12,432 nt of DNA from Sandaracinus sp. (GTDB lineage Bacteria > Myxococcota_A > Polyangia > Polyangiales > Houyiibacteriaceae): the NCBI GenBank assembly GCA_020633125.1, contig JACKEH010000081.1, positions 1 to 12,432 on the forward strand. Direction: 5' to 3'. The notes under the pieces were generated by a model. That model saw nothing but the letters and a program-made list of their open reading frames with translations, was not told the origin of the DNA and ran no database searches. The stretch's first letter is position 1; each line of letters begins with the position of its first letter. Position numbers and translations under genes: made by a program. Shown here piece by piece: positions 5,088 to 12,098 of the stretch.

Positions 5088-6198
5088 GGTCGAACGCGCT
5101 CGCGACGCCCTTCGCGAAGAGGTCGACGAAGCCCGCGTCCGGCGGGTCTGGCGAGAGATCGACGGACGTCGTCGTCGCCCGCGCTCGTCGTTCTCGTTCG
5201 CCGTCGGGGCGTCGCTCGCGGCCGCGTGCGCGCTCGTGTTCTTCCTCTGGCCGGTCGAGCCGGCACCGGAGGCACCGAGCGTCGCGACGGAAGCTCCCTC
5301 GCCCGAGCCCGAGCCCGAGCCGCTGCGTTTGGCTTCGGACGCGCCGCTTCCGACCCGCCTCGTGGGCGAGCTCGCGCTCTCGGACGCGTCGCACGTCCGG
5401 GTGCGTGACGACGCGCGGCTCGACTTGCTCGAGAGCACCTCGCGGCGCGTCGGTCTCGCGCTGCGACGTGGGCGCGCGCGTTTCGAGATCACGCCGGGTG
5501 GACCGCGCGCGTGGCACGTCGACGCGGGCGAGGTGAGCGTGCACGTGGTCGGCACCGTCTTCGAGGTCACGCGTGGGACCGAAGGCGTGACGGTCGAGGT
5601 CGAGCGCGGCGCGGTGCTCGTGCGTGGCGCCGCGGTGCCCGACCGCGTGCAACGCCTCGAAGCGGGGCAGCGGCTCTTCGTGCCTTCGGCGGTGGTCGAA
5701 GCCGAGCCCGAGGTGGTCGCGCCGCCGCGTCGCCCCGTGTGGCGCGATCGCGCGTCCCATGCGCGGTACGACGAGGCCTTCGAGGCGCTCGGTCCGGGGG
5801 GCGTCGCCGCGGTCGCGCGTCGCACCCACGACGCCGACGAGCTCTGGGCGCTCGTCGACGTCGCGCGCCACTCCGGCCACGCCGCGGACGCGGTCGAGCC
5901 CTTGCGTCGCCTCGTCGAACGCGCGCCGAACGACTCGCGCGCCGCGCTGGCGGCCTACACGCTCGGGCGACTCGAGCTGGAGGTGCTCGACCAACCGGAC
6001 GAGGCGGCGACGCATCTCGCGCGAAGCCTCGAGCTCGGGTTGCCGCGTGCGTTGCGAGAGCCCGCGTCGGCCCGTCGCGTCGAAGCGCTCGGTCGTGCGG
6101 GGCGTGTGGGCGAAGCGCGGGCCGAGGCCGCGCGTCATCTCGAGCGTCACCCGCAGGGTGCGCGCGCGGAGGAGGTTCGACGATGGCTCGCGCTCTGA
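5080..6198 (+). CDS. FecR-domain membrane protein with TPR-like C-terminus
   Basis: 372 residues. Order of parts: basic cytoplasmic N-terminus (1-37) that could touch the sigma factor, one membrane helix (about 38-58), a Pro/Glu spacer with an EPEPEPEP run (about 74-81), a FecR domain (about 95-200, with WHVDAGEVSVHVVGTVFEV and VEVERGAVLV) and an alpha-helical region (about 225-370) resembling tetratricopeptide repeats (LRRLVERAPNDSRAALAAYTLGRLEL). FecR proteins transmit a periplasmic signal to an ECF sigma factor. Here there is no FecA-type TonB receptor nearby, so the signal is probably not iron-citrate. The FecR-plus-TPR arrangement behind a sigma factor is common in myxobacteria. GGAGG (5069-5073) precedes the ATG. 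It overlaps the sigma gene by 8 bases and the next gene by 16. Confidence 0.88.
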   Translation: MLEVERARDALREEVDEARVRRVWREIDGRRRRPRSSFSFAVGASLAAACALVFFLWPVEPAPEAPSVATEAPSPEPEPEPLRLASDAPLPTRLVGELALSDASHVRVRDDARLDLLESTSRRVGLALRRGRARFEITPGGPRAWHVDAGEVSVHVVGTVFEVTRGTEGVTVEVERGAVLVRGAAVPDRVQRLEAGQRLFVPSAVVEAEPEVVAPPRRPVWRDRASHARYDEAFEALGPGGVAAVARRTHDADELWALVDVARHSGHAADAVEPLRRLVERAPNDSRAALAAYTLGRLELEVLDQPDEAATHLARSLELGLPRALREPASARRVEALGRAGRVGEARAEAARHLERHPQGARAEEVRRWLAL

Positions 6199-7364
6199 TT
6201 CGCGCTTTGACGCTCGCTCTGAGTCTCGGGGCGTTCTCCGTCGCGAGCACGCGTGCCGACGTGACGTGCGACGTGGCGATCGAATGCGCGTCGTGGACGG
6301 ACCTCCCCGAGCTTCACGCCGCGCTGCACGCCGAAGGCCCCTTCACCGCGCGCCTCGGTTTGCGGGCCTGTCGCGGCACGACCGCGAGACTGGAGGTCGA
6401 GTGGCCGGAAGGCGCGCGCACGCGCGGTGTCGACCTCGCCGACGTGCCGGTCGCGGCACGTGCACGAACCGTGGCTTTGCTCTTCGCGGAGCTCGTGCAG
6501 CTCGGTCCGCAGGCGCCCGAGCGTATCGCCGTGGCGGTGGCGCCGGCGTCGAACGACGGTGCGGCGCCGGGTGCCGACGTGGCCTCGGAGAACGACGGCG
6601 CGAGCGAGCCGAGCGCGATCGAGGGCGCGGCCGTCGAGGCGGCGGAGCCCCACGAGGATGCGTCGCTCTCGAGCGAAAGCACGCTGCGCGCAAACGGCTC
6701 GAACGACACGGCTGCGAACGGCTCGAACGTCGCGGGCGCGAACGAACCCGCCTCGAACGCCGCGAACGCGCCGCCGGCGAACGTCTCCAGCGCGAACGCA
6801 CCGCGTGCGCCCATGGTCGAGTACCGAGCTGGCCAGCTCGCGGAACCTCACGTCGTTCGCGCGCGCCTCGCTCTGCGTGCGGACCTCGGCATGCGCATCT
6901 TCGTACGCCGCGAACATCCTTGGGTCCCGAGCGCGGTCCTCGCGGTCGAGTGGGGATGGCTCGCCGCCGGCGTCGAGCTCTTCGGGGCACGCTACGGCTC
7001 GGACTTCGGCGACGCCGGGTTGCTCGGCGCGCTCGCTCGCGTCGGGCTGCGCACGCCTGCGGCGGGAGCGCGCGTGAAGGTTCGCGGCGAGCTCTTCGCG
7101 GAGGCGGGGCTCGTGCGTGCCCAAGGCCGGGCGAACGGCGACTCCGTCGGCGGCATTCAGCGTGATCCGGCGATCGGCGGTGGCCTCGCGTGCCGCGTGA
7201 CCTTCCCGCTGCGCGACCTCTTCGGTCTCGGTCTCTCGCTCGAAGGCGACATCCTTCGAGGTCTCGTCGCCACCGCGCAGCGTGGTTTCGACACGCTCCC
7301 CGAAGAGGTCGTCGGCGCGCACGGCCCCTCGGTGCGCCTGGGCGTTCAGCTCACCTGGCGCTGA
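6183..7364 (+). CDS. Exported protein with beta-barrel-like C-terminus
   Basis: 393 residues, family not recognised. Residues 1-25 form a Sec signal peptide ending ASTRA, cleaved before Asp26. A small folded part follows (about 26-120) with two Cys pairs' worth of cysteines (Cys29, Cys35, Cys63) and a RARTVALLFAELVQL helix. Residues 118-215 are a disordered Ala/Asn/Ser/Glu linker with repeated AAN/GSN units. The last 170 residues alternate polar and hydrophobic positions with many glycines and end VRLGVQLTWR, which suggests an outer-membrane barrel or barrel-like sheet. The ATG at 6183 has GGAGGAGG seven bases upstream, inside the end of the FecR gene, so translation is coupled. It is likely the outer-membrane or periplasmic partner of the sigma/FecR pair, an inference from operon position. 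Confidence 0.75.
   Translation: MARALIRALTLALSLGAFSVASTRADVTCDVAIECASWTDLPELHAALHAEGPFTARLGLRACRGTTARLEVEWPEGARTRGVDLADVPVAARARTVALLFAELVQLGPQAPERIAVAVAPASNDGAAPGADVASENDGASEPSAIEGAAVEAAEPHEDASLSSESTLRANGSNDTAANGSNVAGANEPASNAANAPPANVSSANAPRAPMVEYRAGQLAEPHVVRARLALRADLGMRIFVRREHPWVPSAVLAVEWGWLAAGVELFGARYGSDFGDAGLLGALARVGLRTPAAGARVKVRGELFAEAGLVRAQGRANGDSVGGIQRDPAIGGGLACRVTFPLRDLFGLGLSLEGDILRGLVATAQRGFDTLPEEVVGAHGPSVRLGVQLTWR
6690..6737 (+). repeat. 24-bp tandem duplication in a coding linker
   Basis: Copies at 6690-6713 and 6714-6737 encode ANGSNDTA and ANGSNVAG. They are followed by further AAC-rich units up to about 6804, giving eight CGAACG words in roughly 100 bases. It is in frame and lies in the disordered linker of the exported protein. 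Length variation between strains is likely. Confidence 0.6.
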
Positions 7365-7435
7365 CGCTCGTTCGTCGAACGCGCGCCTCGTCGTCGAGGC
7401 GTCGACTTCGTGTGCCTGGCTCCGAGGAGGTTTCC

Positions 7436-8698
7436 GTGTTTCGACTTCTGCCACTCGTGCTTCTCGTTGCCTGCGCCTCCGAAGGTCTGCCGCCCACGCC
7501 GCCTCCGGTCGACGGCGCGGCGATCTTCGAGCTCGGCCAGATGCTCTTCTTCGAGCGTGAGCTCAGCGGAAACCGCAACGTCGCGTGCGCGACCTGCCAC
7601 GTGCCCTTCCTCTCCACCACGGAGCCGTTGGCGCTCTCGATCGGACAAGGCGGCGAGGGCACGGGACCCACGCGGGCGCGAGGCGAAGGGTCGATCCTTC
7701 CCCGCCACACGAGCGATCTCTTTCACCGCGGGGCCGCGCGTTCGTTGCTCTGGGACGGGCGCGTCGAAATGCTCGACGACGGAACGATTCGCGCGCCCGT
7801 GCCGCTTCCGCCCGGCATCACCACGGCCCTGCAGGCCCAAGCGCTCTTGCCGCTCCTCGACCGCGCGGAGATGCGTGGGCACGCCGGCGACGTCGCGGTC
7901 GACGGTCGCGCCAACGAGCTCGCGGCCATCGCCGACGAGCGTCCCGAGGCGGTGTGGGACGCCATCGTCGCGCGTCTGCTCGCGTTGGAGGGCTACCAGT
8001 TTCGTTTCCAGATCGCCTTTCCCGATCAGGAGATCACGATCGTGCACGTCGCGCAGGCGCTCGACTTCTTCGAGCGTTCGCTCTGGGATCCGCAGCGAAG
8101 CCGCTTCGATCGCGAGGGGCCCGACAGTTTCTCCGAAGCCGAGCGCGAGGGGCACGACCTCTTCTTCGGCGACGCGGGATGCTTCCGTTGCCACGACGCG
8201 CCGCTCTTCACCGACGAGCTCTTTCACAACCTCGCGGTGCCGCAGATCGGACCGGGCAAACGAGACGGACTCGACGAAGGACGCGCGCTCGTCACCGGCG
8301 ACCCGGCCGACCGGTTCCGCTTTCGCACGCCGAGCCTCCGCAACGTGCACCTCACCGCGCCCTACATGCACGACGGTGCGTTCGCCACGCTCGGAGGCGC
8401 GATTCGCCACCACCTCGACCCCGCGACCTCGCTGCGGGAGTACGACCCCGAGCAGCTCCCCTCGTCGCTTCGCGCGATGCGGCGCGACGACGTGAACGGC
8501 GAGCTGCTCGAGACCCTCGACGACCCTCGTCCCTTTCGTGCCTTGAACGACGCCGAGGTCGACGCGCTCGTCGCCTTCTTGCACACGCTCGCCGACGAGC
8601 CCGAGCTGATCAAGGAGCCGGACCACGCGGTGCCCGTCGAAGTGCCGAGCGGGCTCCCCGTCGACCACTGGCCCGGCGGGCCGCATCCCTCGCGTTGA
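7436..8698 (+). CDS. Di-heme cytochrome c peroxidase/MauG-like lipoprotein
   Basis: 420 residues from GTG 7436, with GAGGAGG five bases upstream. Lipobox LVAC gives lipidated Cys13. Two c-type heme sites are visible: CATCH (51-55) and CFRCH (249-253). Other family landmarks are ELGQMLFFERELSGNRNVAC, WDGRVE (106-111), a LFFGDAGC segment before the second heme, TPSLRNVHLTAPYMHDG (298-314) with Met311 as a possible axial ligand, and FLHTLADE near the end. Such enzymes use two hemes to reduce hydrogen peroxide or, in MauG relatives, to oxidise a protein or small substrate. Met311 in the place where MauG has Tyr favours peroxidase activity. It should act in the periplasm, membrane-anchored. It follows the barrel-like gene by 71 bases and is probably the last gene of the sigma operon. 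Confidence 0.93.
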   Translation: MFRLLPLVLLVACASEGLPPTPPPVDGAAIFELGQMLFFERELSGNRNVACATCHVPFLSTTEPLALSIGQGGEGTGPTRARGEGSILPRHTSDLFHRGAARSLLWDGRVEMLDDGTIRAPVPLPPGITTALQAQALLPLLDRAEMRGHAGDVAVDGRANELAAIADERPEAVWDAIVARLLALEGYQFRFQIAFPDQEITIVHVAQALDFFERSLWDPQRSRFDREGPDSFSEAEREGHDLFFGDAGCFRCHDAPLFTDELFHNLAVPQIGPGKRDGLDEGRALVTGDPADRFRFRTPSLRNVHLTAPYMHDGAFATLGGAIRHHLDPATSLREYDPEQLPSSLRAMRRDDVNGELLETLDDPRPFRALNDAEVDALVAFLHTLADEPELIKEPDHAVPVEVPSGLPVDHWPGGPHPSR

Positions 8699-8819
8699 GC
8701 GACGTCGTCATGCCCCTCGTTCGGCGGGTGGCATGCGGTGGTTCTGCCGCGTCGCGCGTCGACGAAGCGAAGCGCAGCGAGAATCGGCGAGGAGAGAGGG
8801 GGAGATTTCTCCGCAGAAG

Positions 8820-8833
8820 TCGGCGTCCGCCGA
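8820..8833 (-). terminator. Weak hairpin after the PhoX gene
   Basis: TCGGC (8820-8824), loop GTCC, GCCGA (8829-8833) lies 11 bases beyond the PhoX stop on the minus strand. A second small dyad, GGAG/CTCC, lies at 8801-8812. The whole convergent gap 8699-8844 is 146 bases. Neither hairpin has a T-run, so a terminator role is tentative. Confidence 0.3.
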
Positions 8834-8844
8834 GCAGAAACCCG

Positions 8845-10188
8845 TCACGCCGGCGCGTGAAAGGGTCCGGTGATTTCGTACGTGAGCCCGTCGCGCGCGA
8901 CGCCTCGCTGCGAGCTGAAGTAGAGCCGCGTACCGGACGGGTCGAAGGCAGGGCCGGTGATCTCGGAGCGCGCTTGTCCGAGCACCTGCAGCAGCGGTAC
9001 GAAGCGACCGTCGGGCAGGATCGCCACGAGGCGCATGTAGCCGCCGTCCTCCGCGACCAAGACGTCACCACAACAGGTGACGGTGAGGTTGTCGACGCCG
9101 CGAATGGGATCGTCGGAGTGCGCGGTTCGGTCGTAGAGGATCGAGAGCTTCGCGTCGCTGACGTCGTAGGCCCACACGCGGTCGTCGCCCTTGGTCGCGA
9201 AGTACACGACGCCGTCGTGGTACCAGATGCCTTCGCCGCCTCGAAACACGGTGCTCTCGGCCACCTGCACGCGAGTCGGCACGCCGCGACGAAAGCGCGG
9301 GTCGGGCACCTCGAGCCAACGGACCGCGCCCCCACGCGCGACGGAAGCGACCTCGAGCCGCCCACGCGCCAGGTCGGGATGCCCCTCGGGCGTGCGCTGC
9401 GCGGGGACGAAGCGGTAGAGGCGTCCGTCCGGCTCGTCCTCGGTGAGGTAGACGTGCGCGTTCACGGGGTCGACGGCGGCGGCTTCGTGCCGAAAGACAC
9501 CGAGCGAGGGGCGCACGACGGCCTCGCGTTCTCCCCAAGGGTCGCACTCGAAGACACGACCGCGCGGCGCCTCTTCGCACGAGAGCCACGCGCCCCACGG
9601 CGTCTTGCCACCCGCGCAGTTCACGCTCGTGCCTTGGAGGATCGGGAACGCGTCGACGAGCGTGCCGTCCGGTGCGAAGCGAAGCGCGCCCACGCCGCCC
9701 GTGCGCGGGACCTCGCTGTTGCTCACGTAGATCCAGCCGCCGTCTTCGTGCGGAAAGACCGAGCCGCCGTCCGGGCTCGCGTGCCAGGCGTGGCTCGACG
9801 GTGCGACGCGCTCTCCGCTGCGCGCGACGACGCGGCAGGTGAATCCGGGCGGAAGCCGCACGCCGTTCGCGTCGGGGGGGCCGAGCGGCTCGATCGCGTC
9901 CACGAGGGAACGCAGCGCGGGCGGCGAGGGCAACGAACGCGGCGGGAAGGCGCCGACCGGGGCTTCACCGTGAAGCCGCACGTCGCTCACTTCGCCCTCG
10001 ACCTCGTCGCGATCGCAGCCGGCGAGGGTGCGCCCTGCGAAGACCGCGGCAAGCGAAGCGAGTCCGCCACGAACGACCTGGCGGCGTGGAATGGACGTTC
10101 CCAGCGCGCGACAGGTCGCGAGCCCGTCGGCACGCGAGGTCGCCGTCAGGGGACCGAGCCGTCGAGCTCGCCGCGGGTCCGAATGCAT
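8845..10188 (-). CDS. PhoX/DUF839 family phosphatase, Tat lipoprotein
   Basis: 447 residues from ATG 10188. The N-terminus has a twin-arginine motif PRRQVVRGG (RR at 35-36), a hydrophobic stretch and lipobox LAGC (Cys58), so it is likely folded in the cytoplasm, exported by Tat and lipidated. Family signatures are NCAGG (Cys191), TPWGAWLSCEE (196-206), FRHEAAAVDP, YLTEDEPDGRLYRF, EGIWYHDGVVYFATKGDDRVWAYD, GVDNLTV and EITGPAFDPSGTRLYFSSQRG. Characterised PhoX enzymes are Fe/Ca-dependent alkaline phosphatases in which a Cys and several acidic residues bind the metals; the conserved Cys and Glu pair are present here. Many DUF839 proteins are untested, so substrate is open. An ATG at 10200 is the alternative start, but it overlaps a -10-like box. 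No Pho-box-like repeat was seen. It lies 44 bases after an unknown membrane gene on the same strand. Confidence 0.88.
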   Translation of the reverse strand: MHSDPRRARRLGPLTATSRADGLATCRALGTSIPRRQVVRGGLASLAAVFAGRTLAGCDRDEVEGEVSDVRLHGEAPVGAFPPRSLPSPPALRSLVDAIEPLGPPDANGVRLPPGFTCRVVARSGERVAPSSHAWHASPDGGSVFPHEDGGWIYVSNSEVPRTGGVGALRFAPDGTLVDAFPILQGTSVNCAGGKTPWGAWLSCEEAPRGRVFECDPWGEREAVVRPSLGVFRHEAAAVDPVNAHVYLTEDEPDGRLYRFVPAQRTPEGHPDLARGRLEVASVARGGAVRWLEVPDPRFRRGVPTRVQVAESTVFRGGEGIWYHDGVVYFATKGDDRVWAYDVSDAKLSILYDRTAHSDDPIRGVDNLTVTCCGDVLVAEDGGYMRLVAILPDGRFVPLLQVLGQARSEITGPAFDPSGTRLYFSSQRGVARDGLTYEITGPFHAPA

Positions 10189-10198
10189 CCGGCGGAGC

Positions 10199-10204
10199 AT
10201 GGCA
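10199..10204 (-). promoter_or_regulatory. Candidate -10 box of the PhoX gene
   Basis: On the minus strand TGCCAT ends ten bases before the ATG at 10188, predicting a four-base leader. There is no Shine-Dalgarno sequence before either candidate ATG. The box overlaps the alternative ATG at 10200 and so argues for the 10188 start. Only a partial consensus match. Confidence 0.25.
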
Positions 10205-10232
10205 CGCGAGCCACGGTCGGGCAGGTGACGCG

Positions 10233-11069
10233 TCAGGAGGAACGTGCCTCGCGCGAGGGTGTCTCACGCTCTTCTTCCGCCGACACGTCCGCGGGGTGGT
10301 CGTCGGGCCGCGTCGCGTCTCGGTCGTCGGGCGGGCGACCCTCGACGCCGGGAGGCGCGTCGACCCGCACGCGTGGCGGCCTCGTCGACACCCGCGCGTG
10401 CACGTCGGCGACGATGCCTTCGCCCACGTCACGCTCGGTGCCCAGCGCCGCCTCGAGCGCGTCGTCGCGGCGCTCCTCCAGAAAGCGTCGGACCTCGTCG
10501 GGCCGAAGCCACTGCTCTTCGCGGTGGCGTCGCATCGCGTCGCCGCGTTTCTTCGGCAGCTTGTCGATCACGCGGGCCGTCATCTCGACCGCGGGCAACA
10601 ACGTCGCGCCGGCGAACGCCAAGGGCAGCCACGACGTGAGGTCGACCGTGAGCAAGGTGCCGAACGCGACCGCGCTCGCGGCGGCGCCGCCGAGCAAGAG
10701 CCGGGTTCGCCAGACCGAGCCCCGCGCCTCCTCGTCGACGGTGCGGCGGCTCGCGCCCACACCCGCCGCCCGGCGCAATGTCGCGCGCTCGAAGCGCAGC
10801 GCGCAGGCGGCCTCGAGGACGTGCTCCATCGCCAGGGTGAGGTCCGAGAGCTCGTGGCCTCGCAACCGCCCGGTTCCCCGGTAGCCGTGGTGCGAGTGCC
10901 GCTGTCGAAGCACGTCGGCGAGCGCGTCGACGAGCGCATCCCAGAGCGCGAGCACCTCGTGTGGCTCGTCGAGCGTGCCGAGCGCCGCGAGGACGGAGGT
11001 ATGTCGTGCGTCGTCCGACTCGTCGGGGGGATGCTCACGCAACAGCTGTTCGACGACGGGATGCGACAC
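10233..11069 (-). CDS. Two-helix membrane protein of unknown function
   Basis: 278 residues from GTG 11069. No family recognised. The N-terminal 120 residues are predicted helical and soluble (VLALWDALVDALADVLRQRHSHHGYRG, then MEHVLEAACALRFERATLRR). Two hydrophobic helices follow at about 122-141 and 147-165, forming a hairpin in the membrane. The C-terminal part has a charged helix (HREEQWLRPDEVRRFLEERRDDALEAAL) and ends in an acidic/Pro-rich disordered tail (about 230-278). Both ends should lie on the same side, probably the cytoplasm. The start is uncertain: GTG 11069 lies 22 bases after the stop of the metallophosphoesterase gene with only a weak GAG upstream, while an ATG at 11147 would overlap that gene by 56 bases. 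It probably shares its transcript with the phosphatase genes either side. Confidence 0.7.
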   Translation of the reverse strand: MSHPVVEQLLREHPPDESDDARHTSVLAALGTLDEPHEVLALWDALVDALADVLRQRHSHHGYRGTGRLRGHELSDLTLAMEHVLEAACALRFERATLRRAAGVGASRRTVDEEARGSVWRTRLLLGGAAASAVAFGTLLTVDLTSWLPLAFAGATLLPAVEMTARVIDKLPKKRGDAMRRHREEQWLRPDEVRRFLEERRDDALEAALGTERDVGEGIVADVHARVSTRPPRVRVDAPPGVEGRPPDDRDATRPDDHPADVSAEEERETPSREARSS

Positions 11070-11091
11070 GGTCTCGGAGCACCGGCGGCGA

Positions 11092-11808
11092 TCAGCGCTC
11101 GAGGCCGATCGACGTCCAGTCGAAGCGCAGGGTCGACCAAGAACCACCGGCGCGCCACCCGCCGGTGTCGAGGCACACCGCGCGTCCGCCCTGCGGGTTC
11201 GACTCTTCGTGCGGCGCGGTGGTCGAGACGACGTCGTGGCCCACGACCACCGTCACGCCGGCCGGGATCTCGCGGACCCACTCGCGACTCCGCACCGGGT
11301 AACGCGCGCCCGGGACCTTCTTCGAGATGCCGTAGAGCGCGCGGTCACGGAGGGTGCGGCTGTCCTTCGGGCTCGGCGCGAGCATCTCGCGGTGAAAGGA
11401 CGCGTGGGTCAGCACGAGACGAGGCGCGCGCGCGAAGAGGCGGTCGCGGGCGATCTCCTCGACGTACCACTGCAGGAGGCCTTCGCCGAAGTCGGCGAGC
11501 TCGCGATGAGTCGCGACACGGCCTTCCGCGGCGTGACGGCCCTCGGTCGCGTAGCGGGCGAGCTTGTGCTCGTGGTTGCCGACCAAGAAGGTCCCGCGGC
11601 CCTCGCTCATCAGCTCGCGCATGAGCGCGACCGTGGTGGCCGCGGAGGGACCTCGATCGACGAGGTCGCCGAGCTGCACGAGAAAGAGCGCTTCGTCGCG
11701 CGCGTGTCGCGCCGCGGACTCCAGCGGTTCGGGGTGGGCGTGCACGTCCGGCACGACGAGGAGTCCCGCGAAACGTTCGCGGTCGACGGTGGTGAGATCG
11801 AAATACAT
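11092..11808 (-). CDS. PPP-type metallophosphoesterase
   Basis: 238 residues. The full set of calcineurin/PPP-like metal-binding motifs is visible: PDVHAH (20-25), GDLVDRG (47-53), GNHE (77-80), THAS (134-137) and GHDVV (190-194), with CLDTGG near the end. These Asp, His and Asn residues bind two metal ions and activate water. The compact size and GDLVDRG/GNHE pair resemble bacterial Ser/Thr protein phosphatases, diadenosine tetraphosphatases and the phosphatase domain of polynucleotide kinase-phosphatase; which substrate applies cannot be said from sequence. No signal peptide, so cytoplasmic. No Shine-Dalgarno sequence is obvious before the ATG at 11808. It is the first gene of a probable three-gene minus-strand unit. 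Confidence 0.92.
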   Translation of the reverse strand: MYFDLTTVDRERFAGLLVVPDVHAHPEPLESAARHARDEALFLVQLGDLVDRGPSAATTVALMRELMSEGRGTFLVGNHEHKLARYATEGRHAAEGRVATHRELADFGEGLLQWYVEEIARDRLFARAPRLVLTHASFHREMLAPSPKDSRTLRDRALYGISKKVPGARYPVRSREWVREIPAGVTVVVGHDVVSTTAPHEESNPQGGRAVCLDTGGWRAGGSWSTLRFDWTSIGLER

Positions 11809-11941
11809 GGGGTTGGCCGAAGGGGCAGGAGACGGAAGACGGAGGTCGAACGCGACCGCGCCTCGGAACGGAAAGGAAGCCGCGAGACGCGGCGTGCGAA
11901 GGAGCCGCCGGCATGCGAACGACCCGGCCGCGGCGACCTTT

Positions 11942-11979
11942 CGATCGCGGCGCGGACGCCGGAGAGTAAGTCGCGATCG
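11942..11979. promoter_or_regulatory. 8-bp inverted repeat around a possible promoter
   Basis: CGATCGCG (11942-11949) and CGCGATCG (11972-11979) are perfect inverted repeats 22 bases apart. Between them, on the minus strand, TACTCT (11968-11963) resembles a -10 box and would start transcription near 11956 toward the metallophosphoesterase, giving a leader of about 150 bases. An operator overlapping the promoter is possible. The rest of the 290-base divergent region 11809-12098 shows nothing else I can name. No -35 box was found. Confidence 0.25.
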
Positions 11980-12086
11980 CGCGAAGGGAAGAGACCTGTT
12001 GGAACTCGGAGCGCAAGCTCAGCCGGCGGACTGCTTCGGTCCACTCGCACCCCGGCCCGTCGCTTGCCGCCTCTCAATGCCTCCAG

Positions 12087-12092
12087 TACCAA
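12087..12092 (+). promoter_or_regulatory. Possible -10 box before the last gene
   Basis: TACCAA lies exactly six bases before the ATG at 12099, the same spacing as at 169 and 764, but it lacks the final T of TAnnnT. It is supported mainly by the shared spacing and the absence of a Shine-Dalgarno sequence. Confidence 0.25.
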
Positions 12093-12098
12093 GGCCGC

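Noticed and set aside
5302..5321. CCCGAG repeat in the FecR gene as a possible phase-variable tract
   Set aside because: The unit is six bases, so changes stay in frame and only lengthen a Pro/Glu spacer; such spacers are routine after the membrane helix.
3687..5825. Open minus-strand frame of 712 codons opposite the sigma and FecR genes
   Set aside because: Low-complexity Arg/Ser-rich translation with no motif, overlapping well-supported genes on the plus strand and another frame of the small lipoprotein.
7585..10884. Open plus-strand frame of 1099 codons spanning the peroxidase and running antisense to the PhoX gene
   Set aside because: The product is Arg-rich with no domain, and it crosses two genes with clear family motifs in other frames. 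Long stop-free shadow frames are expected at this GC content.
11746..11751. Pro instead of Gly in the first metal motif (PDVHAH) of the metallophosphoesterase
   Set aside because: The metal-binding Asp and His are kept, and Pro at this place is familiar in bacterial PPP-type phosphatases, so it is not a sign of inactivation.
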